Below, one piece after another: positions 35,110-42,770 of a stretch of DNA of 64,000 bases. The DNA is from an uncultured Clostridia bacterium (GTDB taxonomy: Bacteria; Bacillota; Clostridia; Christensenellales; Borkfalkiaceae): contig CALVXB010000009.1 of NCBI GenBank assembly GCA_944368775.1, positions 21,545 to 85,544 of the forward strand, written 5' to 3'. The stretch's first letter is position 1. Each line of letters opens with the position of its first letter. Under the pieces are notes generated by a model. It saw only the letters and a program-made list of their open reading frames with translations. It ran no database searches and was not told where the DNA came from. Made by a program: the position numbers and the translations under genes.

Positions 35110-37140
35110 TTAATGTACGAGCGAGCCGATCTCGGCGTCGTCGGCGGCGAACAGCACGCGGCAGGTGCCGTCTGAATTGCCGGACGCGAGCAGCATCCCC
35201 TGCGAGTATTCGTTGCCGAACTTGTGCGGGCGCAGGTTGACGAGTACGACGATCTTCTTCCCTACGAGCGCTTCCGGCTCGTATTGGTCGGCGATCGAGG
35301 AGACGATCACCCGCTCCCCCGCGCCGTCGTGCAGCGTCAGCTTCATCAGCTTGTTGGTCTTGCGCATGGGCTTGGCCGATACGATCTTGCACACGCGCAG
35401 GTCGCAGCGGTCGAAGTCGGGCATGTCGATGGTCTCGCGGAAGGGCGCGGCCTGTTCGACGTAACGGTCTTCGACGGGCGCTGCGGGCTGCTCCGCCGCG
35501 GCGGGCTGCTCTTTGACCTCTTCCGCCGCGTCCGGATCTTCCGCTTCGGGCAGAGAGAAGTCGAGCAGGCGCAGGTAGCGCGCAGAATCGACGGCGAACA
35601 GGTACAAGTACAGGCGCGGGCCGCGGTCGCGGCCGAGGATAAGGTTGTACACGTCCTTGAAGAACTTGCTCTGCACCCCCTTGAGCGCGTTTTTATCCTC
35701 AGCCTTGTCGGGGAATACGCGCTTGGGGATGGCGTACAGCTCCGCCTGCAGCGAGTCGAGGGTGTAGCCGCCCTTTTCGATATAGTCTTTGAGCCGGCGC
35801 ACGCATTCGCGCTCCGCATCGTTCATGGTGCGGTAGTACGGCCAGTTGCGCTTGGAGAGAATGATGTACTCGCTCTCGGGCGAACAGGTGCGCAGCCAGA
35901 ATTTTGCCTTGTCGAACAGCTCGGCGAACTCCTCCTTTTTGAAGGGGGTACCGATCTTGGCAAACAGCTTTTCCATCAGGTCGGGGTTGAAGTCGACGAC
36001 GCTGCCCAGCTCGACGAGCTGGCTCATAGGAACGGGGACAAAATTCCTCCCCTTGATCAGGCTGTTCTCGATGACGCGCTTGGTATTCTCGTCCGCCGTG
36101 CCGCTGCGGTAGGCGGCGAGCATCTTGTTGAACTCGAAATACTGACGCAGGATCTCGTCCGAGAGACAAAAGTCGAAGGCGCGCAGCGGCTCCGTCTTGG
36201 CGTACAGCCAGAGGATGAGTTCGGGCGGGTACAGCTTCAAGAGGAAGTCGGGCGTCATGTTGAAGCCGGACGAACCGGACATCTTGCCGACGCTCCCCTT
36301 GATGCCGATAAATTCGTACCCCTGGAAGAGGGGCGGCTCATAGCCGAACACCTCGCGCGAGACGTCTTTGGCGGTGTCGTAGCTGCCGTTTTTGGAGGCG
36401 TGATCTTTGCCGCCCGGCTCGAAGTCGACCCCTTCCGCCATCCAACGCATGGGCCAGTCGACCTTCCATTGCAGCTTGCAGTTGAAGTCCTTCGTAAAGT
36501 CGAAGTCCCCTTCGTGCCCGCACTCGCATACATAGTGCGCCTTGGTGCAGTCGTCGGAGAGGGAGACGATCTTAGTCGAGTCTTTATGGCAGTGCGGGCA
36601 GAAGATGCTGACCGGGTAGTAGTTTTCGCGCTCTTCCTCCGTCGCGTCCTGCGTGCGGTGTCTGTCGAGGATGTCGAAGATCTTTTTGCGGTTTTGCAGC
36701 GCGAAGATCACGTATTTTGCATAGCGGCCGGAGCGGTATTCTTGCGCCTGATAGTGATACTCGAGCGGGATGCCGAACTTTTGGATAGACGCCATAAATT
36801 CCTTTTCAAAGTGCGCCGCGTAGCTCTCCTCCTCGCCGAAGGGGTCGGGGATATCGACGTACGGATAGCCGATATATTTTTCATACGAATTGTTGCCGAG
36901 GTAGTCGGAAACGTTTTTCGGCACCTTGCGCAGGCGGTCGAACTCGTCCCACGAAAAGAGGATCTTCGCCTTTTTGCCGCGGCGCAGCAGCGCGCGGTAG
37001 ACGAAATAGCTCGTCGCGATGTCGCGGAAATTGCCGATGTGCACGGAGCCGGAGGGAGAGATGCCCGCCGCGCAGACGTACTCTTCTTTGTCCGGCTTTC
37101 TGCGGATGATCTCATCCGCCAACTGGTCTGCCCAATACAT
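35110..37140 (-). CDS. lysS: Class I lysyl-tRNA synthetase with C-terminal tRNA-binding domain
   Basis: A 676-residue aminoacyl-tRNA synthetase. The N-terminal catalytic core has the class I signatures SGSVHIGNFRD (near 30-40) and KMSGSSG (near 285), and the archaeal-type LysRS layout with a zinc-like CPHCH...CECGH insertion. Residues about 571-676 are an OB-fold tRNA-binding domain of the Trbp111/EMAPII type (DLRVCKIVSA...), joined by an A/E/P linker. That domain is usual at the end of MetRS. Class I LysRS is rare in bacteria outside a few groups. The start overlaps no gene; a promoter lies at 37173-37201. Confidence 0.88.
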   Translation of the reverse strand: MYWADQLADEIIRRKPDKEEYVCAAGISPSGSVHIGNFRDIATSYFVYRALLRRGKKAKILFSWDEFDRLRKVPKNVSDYLGNNSYEKYIGYPYVDIPDPFGEEESYAAHFEKEFMASIQKFGIPLEYHYQAQEYRSGRYAKYVIFALQNRKKIFDILDRHRTQDATEEERENYYPVSIFCPHCHKDSTKIVSLSDDCTKAHYVCECGHEGDFDFTKDFNCKLQWKVDWPMRWMAEGVDFEPGGKDHASKNGSYDTAKDVSREVFGYEPPLFQGYEFIGIKGSVGKMSGSSGFNMTPDFLLKLYPPELILWLYAKTEPLRAFDFCLSDEILRQYFEFNKMLAAYRSGTADENTKRVIENSLIKGRNFVPVPMSQLVELGSVVDFNPDLMEKLFAKIGTPFKKEEFAELFDKAKFWLRTCSPESEYIILSKRNWPYYRTMNDAERECVRRLKDYIEKGGYTLDSLQAELYAIPKRVFPDKAEDKNALKGVQSKFFKDVYNLILGRDRGPRLYLYLFAVDSARYLRLLDFSLPEAEDPDAAEEVKEQPAAAEQPAAPVEDRYVEQAAPFRETIDMPDFDRCDLRVCKIVSAKPMRKTNKLMKLTLHDGAGERVIVSSIADQYEPEALVGKKIVVLVNLRPHKFGNEYSQGMLLASGNSDGTCRVLFAADDAEIGSLVH

Positions 37141-37172
37141 TCAGTCACCAACCTGTTTTACTTATTTTGGAT

Positions 37173-37201
37173 ATTATAGCATATTGCCGCGACGAAATCA
37201 A
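37173..37201 (-). promoter_or_regulatory. Promoter of the LysRS gene
   Basis: TTGATT (37196-37201) and TATAAT (37173-37178) on the minus strand with a 17-base spacer. Confidence 0.8.
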
Positions 37202-37241
37202 ACCGTGCGGGGCGCAATGTACATTTTTTAAGGAAAAAACA

Positions 37242-37271
37242 TTATACAACGCGCGCTTTTTATGGTATAAT
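37242..37271 (+). promoter_or_regulatory. Promoter of azlC-azlD-MATE
   Basis: A perfect TATAAT (37266-37271) with a weak -35 TTATAC at 37242-37247 (18-base spacer), 33 bases before azlC. Confidence 0.6.
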
Positions 37272-37304
37272 GGTTGCGTTTTCACCCAAACAAAGGACTG
37301 TCTT

Positions 37305-38111
37305 ATGAATTTTACACGAGGACTCAAAGACGGGCTGCCCATCGCGCTCGGCTATATGCCCGTCGCCTTCGCCTACGCCATCCGCGCCATCGGGCAGGGC
37401 TTTCCCGCATGGTTCCCCATCCTGATCTCGGCGACGAATTTTACGGGCACGGGGCAGGTCGCGGGGACGGATCTGATCGCCGCGGGCGCGAACATCGGGC
37501 TGCTGCTGGCGACCATGCTCATTATCAACATCCGCTATTCGCTCATGTCGGTATCCATCGCGCAGAAGCTCGAGCCGGATTTTCCGCTCTGGAAGCGCGC
37601 GATCGTATCCTTCGGCGTAACGGACGAAAACTACGCCGTCGCCGTGCGGCAGCCGCACAAACTGACTTTTTCTTACCTGATGGGGCTGATGAGCTGCTCG
37701 TACGTCGGCTGGCTGGGCGGAACGGCGCTCGGCGCGGCGCTCAGCGCTCTGCTCGAAAACCTGCTTTCGGGCGAGACGGGCGCGCAGTTTTATGCGATGA
37801 TCATGGACGCCTTTTCCATCTCGCTGTACGCAATGTTCGTCGCCATCATCATCCCGCCCGCGCGCGACGACCGCCGCGTACTGCTGCTGCTCGCCGCAAC
37901 CGTCGCGCTCAGCTGCGTATTCTACTTCGTTCCCGCACTCAAAGCGCTGCCGAGCGGCGTCAACATCATCGTCTGCTCCGTCCTCTGCACCGTCGTTATA
38001 TCCCTGCTCTTCCCCCGCAAGGATGAAGAGGACGCCGAAGGCGCCGCGGGCGGCACAACAGCAAGCGAAACGGATGCCGACGGCAACGGCGGCGAGGGAG
38101 GCGCGCGATGA
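37305..38111 (+). CDS. azlC: Branched-chain amino acid exporter, large subunit AzlC
   Basis: A 268-residue membrane protein with about seven hydrophobic segments, starting FTRGLKDGLPIALGYMPVAF, the typical AzlC opening. With AzlD it exports branched-chain amino acids (BrnFE-type). The last 30 residues are a cytoplasmic acidic/glycine tail. AAGGACTGTCTT precedes the ATG. It overlaps azlD by four bases. Confidence 0.92.
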   Translation: MNFTRGLKDGLPIALGYMPVAFAYAIRAIGQGFPAWFPILISATNFTGTGQVAGTDLIAAGANIGLLLATMLIINIRYSLMSVSIAQKLEPDFPLWKRAIVSFGVTDENYAVAVRQPHKLTFSYLMGLMSCSYVGWLGGTALGAALSALLENLLSGETGAQFYAMIMDAFSISLYAMFVAIIIPPARDDRRVLLLLAATVALSCVFYFVPALKALPSGVNIIVCSVLCTVVISLLFPRKDEEDAEGAAGGTTASETDADGNGGEGGAR

Positions 38112-38428
38112 ACCTCACTTCTATGCTCATCGGCTGCGCCATCATGTTCGGCGTGACGTATGTGACCAAGGCGGTCGGCCTGCTGCTCGTCAAAAAGCCC
38201 ATCCGCAGCCGCTTCATCCGCTCCTTCCTCTACTACCTGCCCTACAGCGTGCTCGCGGTGATGGTCTTCCCCGGGGTGCTCTTTTCGACGGGCTGGATCT
38301 GGTCGGGCATCGCCGGCACCGCCGTAGCGCTCGTGCTCGCCTACTTCCGCCGCGGGCTGCTGGTCGTATCCGTAGCCGCCATTGCGACGGTGTTCCTCTT
38401 TGAACTCATCTACTTTTTGGCTGTCTGA
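38108..38428 (+). CDS. azlD: Branched-chain amino acid exporter, small subunit AzlD
   Basis: A 106-residue membrane protein with about four hydrophobic segments (MLIGCAIMFGVTYVTKAVGL, then YYLPYSVLAVMVFPGVLF). It overlaps azlC by ATGA, as usual for the two-component exporter. Confidence 0.9.
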   Translation: MNLTSMLIGCAIMFGVTYVTKAVGLLLVKKPIRSRFIRSFLYYLPYSVLAVMVFPGVLFSTGWIWSGIAGTAVALVLAYFRRGLLVVSVAAIATVFLFELIYFLAV

Positions 38429-38446
38429 TCTTTTTGAGAGGGCATT

Positions 38447-39754
38447 ATGTCTGTCGGCAAAACGTTTGCTAAATACGTCCTTCCTTCCGTGCTCGCCTTT
38501 GCGCTGTCCGGCGTCTACGCGATCGTAGACGGCTTTTTCGTCGGGCAGAGCGTCGGCGACGCGGGGCTGTCCGCCATCAACGTCGCCTTCCCCGTCGTAT
38601 CCCTCATGCAGTCGCTGGGCACGGGCATCGGCATGGGCGGCGCGGTGCTCTGGTCGGTGCGCCGCAGCGCGGACGAAAGCGCCGCCGCCCGCTATGTGCG
38701 CGCGACGCTGTGGCTGCTGCTGTTTGCGAGCGCGGCGATGACGCCCTGCTTTTTGTTGGCAGCGCCCGTCATGCGGCTGTTCGGCGCGGAGGGCGCCGTC
38801 TATACCTACGGGGTCGATTATCTGAATGTCATCGTCTTGGGCGCCGTCTTTCAAATCTTTGCGACGGGCGCCGTGCCCCTCATCCGCAACGCGGGCGGAA
38901 CGGTCTTTGCTTTTTTGACGATGGTATCGGGATTTTTGACCAACATCCTGCTCGACTATGTGTTCGTCTGGGTGCTGAACGCGGGCACGACGGGGGCTGC
39001 GATCGCGACGGTCATCGGCCAGGCGGTCACGGCAGCGGAGGCGGTCGGCTACCTGCTGTATAAAAAGCTCCCCTTTTTCGGCTCGCTGCGCGGCTTCGGC
39101 CGCTGCGCCGCCTCCATTGCGCGGGTGGGCATCGCGCCCTTCGGGCTGACCCTCTCCCCCATGCTCTCGCTCATGCTCATCAACCGCTTCTGTATGTTCT
39201 ACGACGGGCAGCCCGCCGTCGCCTGCTATGCCTGCATCGCCTACGCAGTCAGCATCGTGCAGATGCTGCTGCAGGGCGTCGGCGACGGCAGCCAGCCGCT
39301 GATCAGCCGATTTTACGGCGAGGGAAAGCGGCGGGAGGGCGACCGCGTGCGCGCGTTCGCGTACGGCTGCGCCTTCGCGCTCGCCCTGCTCTGCTGCGCG
39401 CTGCTCTTCTTTTTGCGCGGCTATATCGGCCCCCTGTTCGGCTCGTCGGAGAACGTCAGCACGGACGTCGCGGAGGTGCTTCCGATCTTCTTGATCGGGC
39501 TGCTCTTTTACGCCTTTTCGCGCATCGCGACGGCGGGGTTTTACGCGACGGAAAAGACGGGCTTTTCGTACCTGTGCGTCTACTCCGAGCCCGCGCTCAT
39601 GCTCGCGCTGCTCTTTGTCCTCCCCCTCTTTTGGGGGCAGGCGGGCGTTTGGTGGAGCGCCGTGCTCGCGCAAATTTTGACCGCGGGCATCGCCCTCATT
39701 TTGCTGCTGCTGTCAAAGGGGCGCGGCGCGTCCGCGCCCGCCGCCCGCGCATAG
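38447..39754 (+). CDS. MATE family efflux transporter
   Basis: A 435-residue protein with about twelve transmembrane segments. It opens with YAIVDGFFVGQSVGDAGLSAINVAFP, the MatE signature. It exchanges cations for drugs or metabolites; the substrate is unknown. GAGAGGGCATT precedes the ATG. It follows azlD by 18 bases, so co-transcription is likely. Confidence 0.92.
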   Translation: MSVGKTFAKYVLPSVLAFALSGVYAIVDGFFVGQSVGDAGLSAINVAFPVVSLMQSLGTGIGMGGAVLWSVRRSADESAAARYVRATLWLLLFASAAMTPCFLLAAPVMRLFGAEGAVYTYGVDYLNVIVLGAVFQIFATGAVPLIRNAGGTVFAFLTMVSGFLTNILLDYVFVWVLNAGTTGAAIATVIGQAVTAAEAVGYLLYKKLPFFGSLRGFGRCAASIARVGIAPFGLTLSPMLSLMLINRFCMFYDGQPAVACYACIAYAVSIVQMLLQGVGDGSQPLISRFYGEGKRREGDRVRAFAYGCAFALALLCCALLFFLRGYIGPLFGSSENVSTDVAEVLPIFLIGLLFYAFSRIATAGFYATEKTGFSYLCVYSEPALMLALLFVLPLFWGQAGVWWSAVLAQILTAGIALILLLLSKGRGASAPAARA

Positions 39755-39788
39755 GCGCAAGCGGTGACAAATTCAAAAAACCAAAAGA

Positions 39789-39820
39789 CGGACCTCGCCG
39801 AAGCGGGGTCCGCCTTTTTT
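39789..39820 (+). terminator. Terminator after the MATE gene
   Basis: CGGACC...CGC, loop CGAA, GCG...GGTCCG, followed by CCTTTTTT. It can also act on the convergent oxidoreductase gene. Confidence 0.85.
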
Positions 39821-39828
39821 GATGGATG

Positions 39829-40980
39829 TCAGGCTTTGGGAACGATGAGCTCCATGTCCGAGTCGGGATAGGAGCAGCAGGGATGCAGGTAGCCGAACTT
39901 GGCGTCGGCGAGGCGGCGCTTGTCCGCCCCCGCGAGGGAGAACTTGCCCGAAACCAGCTTGCTGTGGCAGAAGCCGCAGCCGCCCGCGCGGCACTTGGCG
40001 GGCACGCGCAGCCCCGCGCGCTCCATCGCGACGAGGATGGTCTCGCGCGCGTCGGCGGGTACGGCAAACGTATCGAAGCCGACGTGCACGGTCAGCGTAT
40101 AGCTTGCGGGCGGCACGTCGCGCGTGCCGACGCAGTTGGCCTCCTTTTTGATGCGGCGGGGCGGCAGAGCGAAGGGCGCGAGCTGCTTGTCGAGGTAGGC
40201 GTACATGGGGTCCGAGCCGCACAGCATGGCGGTAAAGTCGCCCGAAACATACTTGCGCAGCAGCTGCTCGCCGATAAAGCCGTGCTCGTAGCCCGCCTCT
40301 TGTTCCTCGCTCAAGACGTAGACGACCTCGATCTTGTCCGAGCCCGCGGCGAGCGCGTCCAGCTCTTGATGGAAAATGACCTCCTCCTCGCGGTCCGCGC
40401 CGTAAAAGATGGTCAGCTTACAGTCGATCGTGCCGTCTGCGATCGCCTGCGCCATGCTGTAGAAGGGCGTGATGCCGCTGCCGCCCGCGATGGCGACGAT
40501 GTGCTTCGCGTCCTTGACGGGCTCGTAGCAGAACTCGCCGCTCGGGTCGCCCAGCGTGAATACGTCCCCCGCTTTGGCGCGGTCGAAGAGGTAGCCGCTG
40601 AAAAAGCCGCACTTCTTCACCGTCAGCGAGACGCGCCGCTCTAATGCCGCCTTGGGCGCGGAGGAGATGGCGTACGGGCGGGAGACGACGCTGCCGTCAA
40701 CCTCGCAGCCGAGCGTCACGTACTGCCCGGCGCGGAAATAGAAGGGCCGCTCCGCCTCGAAGGTGTACGTCTTGGTGTCCGCCGTGTTCTGCTCGATGTG
40801 CGCGAGCGTCGCCTTTTGGTAGCCCGGGTGCAGGATGCGCGCCGTCTCGTTGACGGCGTAGCTCTTGGGCAGCGGCTGCGCCGAGCCCTCCGCGAGCATC
40901 TTGCGGCGGTTGGGCACCAGCTTTTTGAAGCGAAGGAGATCCATAAATCCGAAGATCTGTTTTTTGAAGGTGAATGCCAT
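39829..40980 (-). CDS. FAD/NAD(P) oxidoreductase with C-terminal [2Fe-2S] ferredoxin domain
   Basis: A 383-residue electron-transfer protein. FAD-binding motif RPYAISSAP is near residue 140, and NAD-binding motifs are IAGGSGITPFYSM and AMLCGSDPMY. A plant-type ferredoxin domain follows, with CRAGGCGFC near residue 333 and a fourth cysteine in HPCCSYP. The family includes reductases of oxygenases and Hcr. The first 60 residues are basic and family-unlike. GGGAGGG precedes the ATG at 40980, and the gene lies three bases after the flavoprotein gene, its likely redox partner. Confidence 0.88.
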   Translation of the reverse strand: MAFTFKKQIFGFMDLLRFKKLVPNRRKMLAEGSAQPLPKSYAVNETARILHPGYQKATLAHIEQNTADTKTYTFEAERPFYFRAGQYVTLGCEVDGSVVSRPYAISSAPKAALERRVSLTVKKCGFFSGYLFDRAKAGDVFTLGDPSGEFCYEPVKDAKHIVAIAGGSGITPFYSMAQAIADGTIDCKLTIFYGADREEEVIFHQELDALAAGSDKIEVVYVLSEEQEAGYEHGFIGEQLLRKYVSGDFTAMLCGSDPMYAYLDKQLAPFALPPRRIKKEANCVGTRDVPPASYTLTVHVGFDTFAVPADARETILVAMERAGLRVPAKCRAGGCGFCHSKLVSGKFSLAGADKRRLADAKFGYLHPCCSYPDSDMELIVPKA

Positions 40981-40982
40981 GC

Positions 40983-42509
40983 TCAGCCCTCCCTCTTGAT
41001 GTCGCCGACCGTCTGACGGCCGGAAATGTCGCCCGAAAAATAGGCGCTCGAATAGCCGGAGAGGCGCATCGCGTAGCCGCCCGCAAAGCGCAGGCCGCGC
41101 ACGGTGTGGTCCTCCGCCATCATCTGCAGGCGGGGCATCAGCCCATCCCAATACTGCGACTCGTAGCCGTAGATGACCCCCTGCGGGTGGCCGCAGTAAC
41201 GGGCGTACGTCATCGGCGTCGCCACCGAGATCTCCTCGATGTGCCCGCGCAGCTTTGCGCCCGTATCCCGCTCGAAGCGGTCGATCATCCTGTTGGCGAC
41301 AAAGTCTTTGGTCTTATAGTAGTTTTCGGGCGTCACCTTTGCCCAGTCGTCCGACATATACAGCGTCGTAAAGTACATCATGCAGGTGCCCTTCGGCGAA
41401 GCGTCGGGCTGGGCGCGGTTGAGGCAGACGGTCGCCTGCACGTCGTTGCTCTCGATGGTGCGCATCGCGTCGTACTGCGCGGCCGTGTCCATCGTGTCGT
41501 ACAAAAAGTAGTTGTGGTTTTCTATGCCCAGCTCGTCCGCATCGGCGTCTAACCCTAAGAACATGGTCAGCCCCCTGCCCGCGAACTTGCGCGCGTTGGT
41601 GGCGCGCACGTCCTGCTCCTTCACCCTGTCCAGCATGCGGCCGAACACGACGTGCGGCGCGCAGTTTGCCACGACGTGGCGGGTGTCGATGCGCGTGCCG
41701 TCGTCCAGCAGCACGCCCGCGACGCCGCCGTCCTGCGCGTCCGTCAGGATGCGCACCGCCTCGGTGTTCAGCAGCACGTCGCCGCCCAGCTCGCGGATGC
41801 GCTCGACGAGCGCGAGCGAAATTTCGTGCGAGCGCATCTTGGGGGAAGTTGCGCCGCGGCGGATGTAGCGGTTGACCATGCTCGCATAATGCACGAAGCT
41901 GAGGTCGTCGCAGTGCGCGCCGAGGTAGCACCAATAGGCGTTGAGGATATTCTGCGCCTTTTTGGGCATCTTGAGGGCGGCGAGCACTTCGTTCACCGAG
42001 TACGAGCCCGCGCGCACGAAGTTGCCGTACTTGCCGACCATCACTTTGGAGTCCGTATTGCCGTTGACGGAAGAGCTGTACGCCTGCGCGAGGCGCACTT
42101 CTTCTGCGAGGTCGAAAAACTTTTGCATCGAGGGGCGGCTGCCCGGAACGTACTGCTCCATCTTGGCGATGAACGCGTCGACGCCGAAGGGCATGGTCGC
42201 GTCCAGCTTTTCTGCGCGCGAGAGCACGCGGTACGCCTCCGGGATCTGCATCCACTCGATCTTGTCCGTCACGCCCAGCTCGTCGAACAGGACGCGCACG
42301 TCGCCCGCATTGTCCGCCGTGCCGAAGTCGTTGAGCTCGTGCAAGGACGCCTCGAACTCGAAGCGGCCGCGGCGGAAGCTGGTGGCGAAGCCGCCCGGCA
42401 GATTGTGCTTTTCGACGAGCAGCGTCTTTGCGCCGCCCTGCAAAAGCCGTATCGCCGCGACCAGCCCGCCGTTGCCGGCGCCGATCACCACTGCATCGTA
42501 CTTTTTCAT
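40983..42509 (-). CDS. Phytoene desaturase/isomerase-like FAD oxidoreductase
   Basis: A 508-residue flavoprotein with an N-terminal dinucleotide motif VIGAGNGGLVAA (residues 7-18), then EKHNLPGGFATSF, and a C-terminal FAD motif GLRFAGGYAMRLSGYSSAYFSG. This layout matches the CrtI/CrtISO/retinol-saturase group of NAD(P)/FAD-dependent desaturases. No phytoene synthase is nearby, so a carotenoid role is unproven. AGGAGCAGACC precedes the ATG at 42509. It is co-transcribed with the reductase, so electrons probably pass between them. Confidence 0.82.
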   Translation of the reverse strand: MKKYDAVVIGAGNGGLVAAIRLLQGGAKTLLVEKHNLPGGFATSFRRGRFEFEASLHELNDFGTADNAGDVRVLFDELGVTDKIEWMQIPEAYRVLSRAEKLDATMPFGVDAFIAKMEQYVPGSRPSMQKFFDLAEEVRLAQAYSSSVNGNTDSKVMVGKYGNFVRAGSYSVNEVLAALKMPKKAQNILNAYWCYLGAHCDDLSFVHYASMVNRYIRRGATSPKMRSHEISLALVERIRELGGDVLLNTEAVRILTDAQDGGVAGVLLDDGTRIDTRHVVANCAPHVVFGRMLDRVKEQDVRATNARKFAGRGLTMFLGLDADADELGIENHNYFLYDTMDTAAQYDAMRTIESNDVQATVCLNRAQPDASPKGTCMMYFTTLYMSDDWAKVTPENYYKTKDFVANRMIDRFERDTGAKLRGHIEEISVATPMTYARYCGHPQGVIYGYESQYWDGLMPRLQMMAEDHTVRGLRFAGGYAMRLSGYSSAYFSGDISGRQTVGDIKREG

Positions 42510-42608
42510 GGTCTGCTCCTTTATAATGTAGTTGATGCCGCCCGCAGTTGTGCCCGCGGCAGCCGCCGCGGCGCGTCGTGCGCACAGCTTTCTCATAAAT
42601 ACGCTTTT

Positions 42609-42637
42609 ATTATAAGGTATAGGCCGCCGTTTGTCAA
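42609..42637 (-). promoter_or_regulatory. Promoter of the two redox genes
   Basis: TTGACA (42632-42637) and TATAAT (42609-42614) on the minus strand, both perfect, 17-base spacer. Confidence 0.9.
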
Positions 42638-42719
42638 TGGCGGACCCGAAAAATACTGCCGCGCCTTTTGCCCGACGATTTTTTGTGAAGGCTGCCCGCC
42701 CCGCCCCAAAAATATAACA

Positions 42720-42744
42720 GCGCCGCCCTCGATGAGGGCGGCGC
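42720..42744 (-). terminator. Terminator of the surface-protein gene
   Basis: GCGCCGCCCTC (42720-42730), loop GAT, GAGGGCGGCGC (42734-42744). On the minus strand TGTTATATTTTTGG follows. Confidence 0.85.
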
Positions 42745-42770
42745 CGTGCGCTGTCGCGATCGAACTATGT

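Noticed and set aside
35110..37140. Annotation as methionyl-tRNA synthetase because of the C-terminal domain
   Set aside because: The catalytic core has LysRS class I features (SGSVHIGNFRD, KMSGS and the archaeal-type layout), not MetRS ones.
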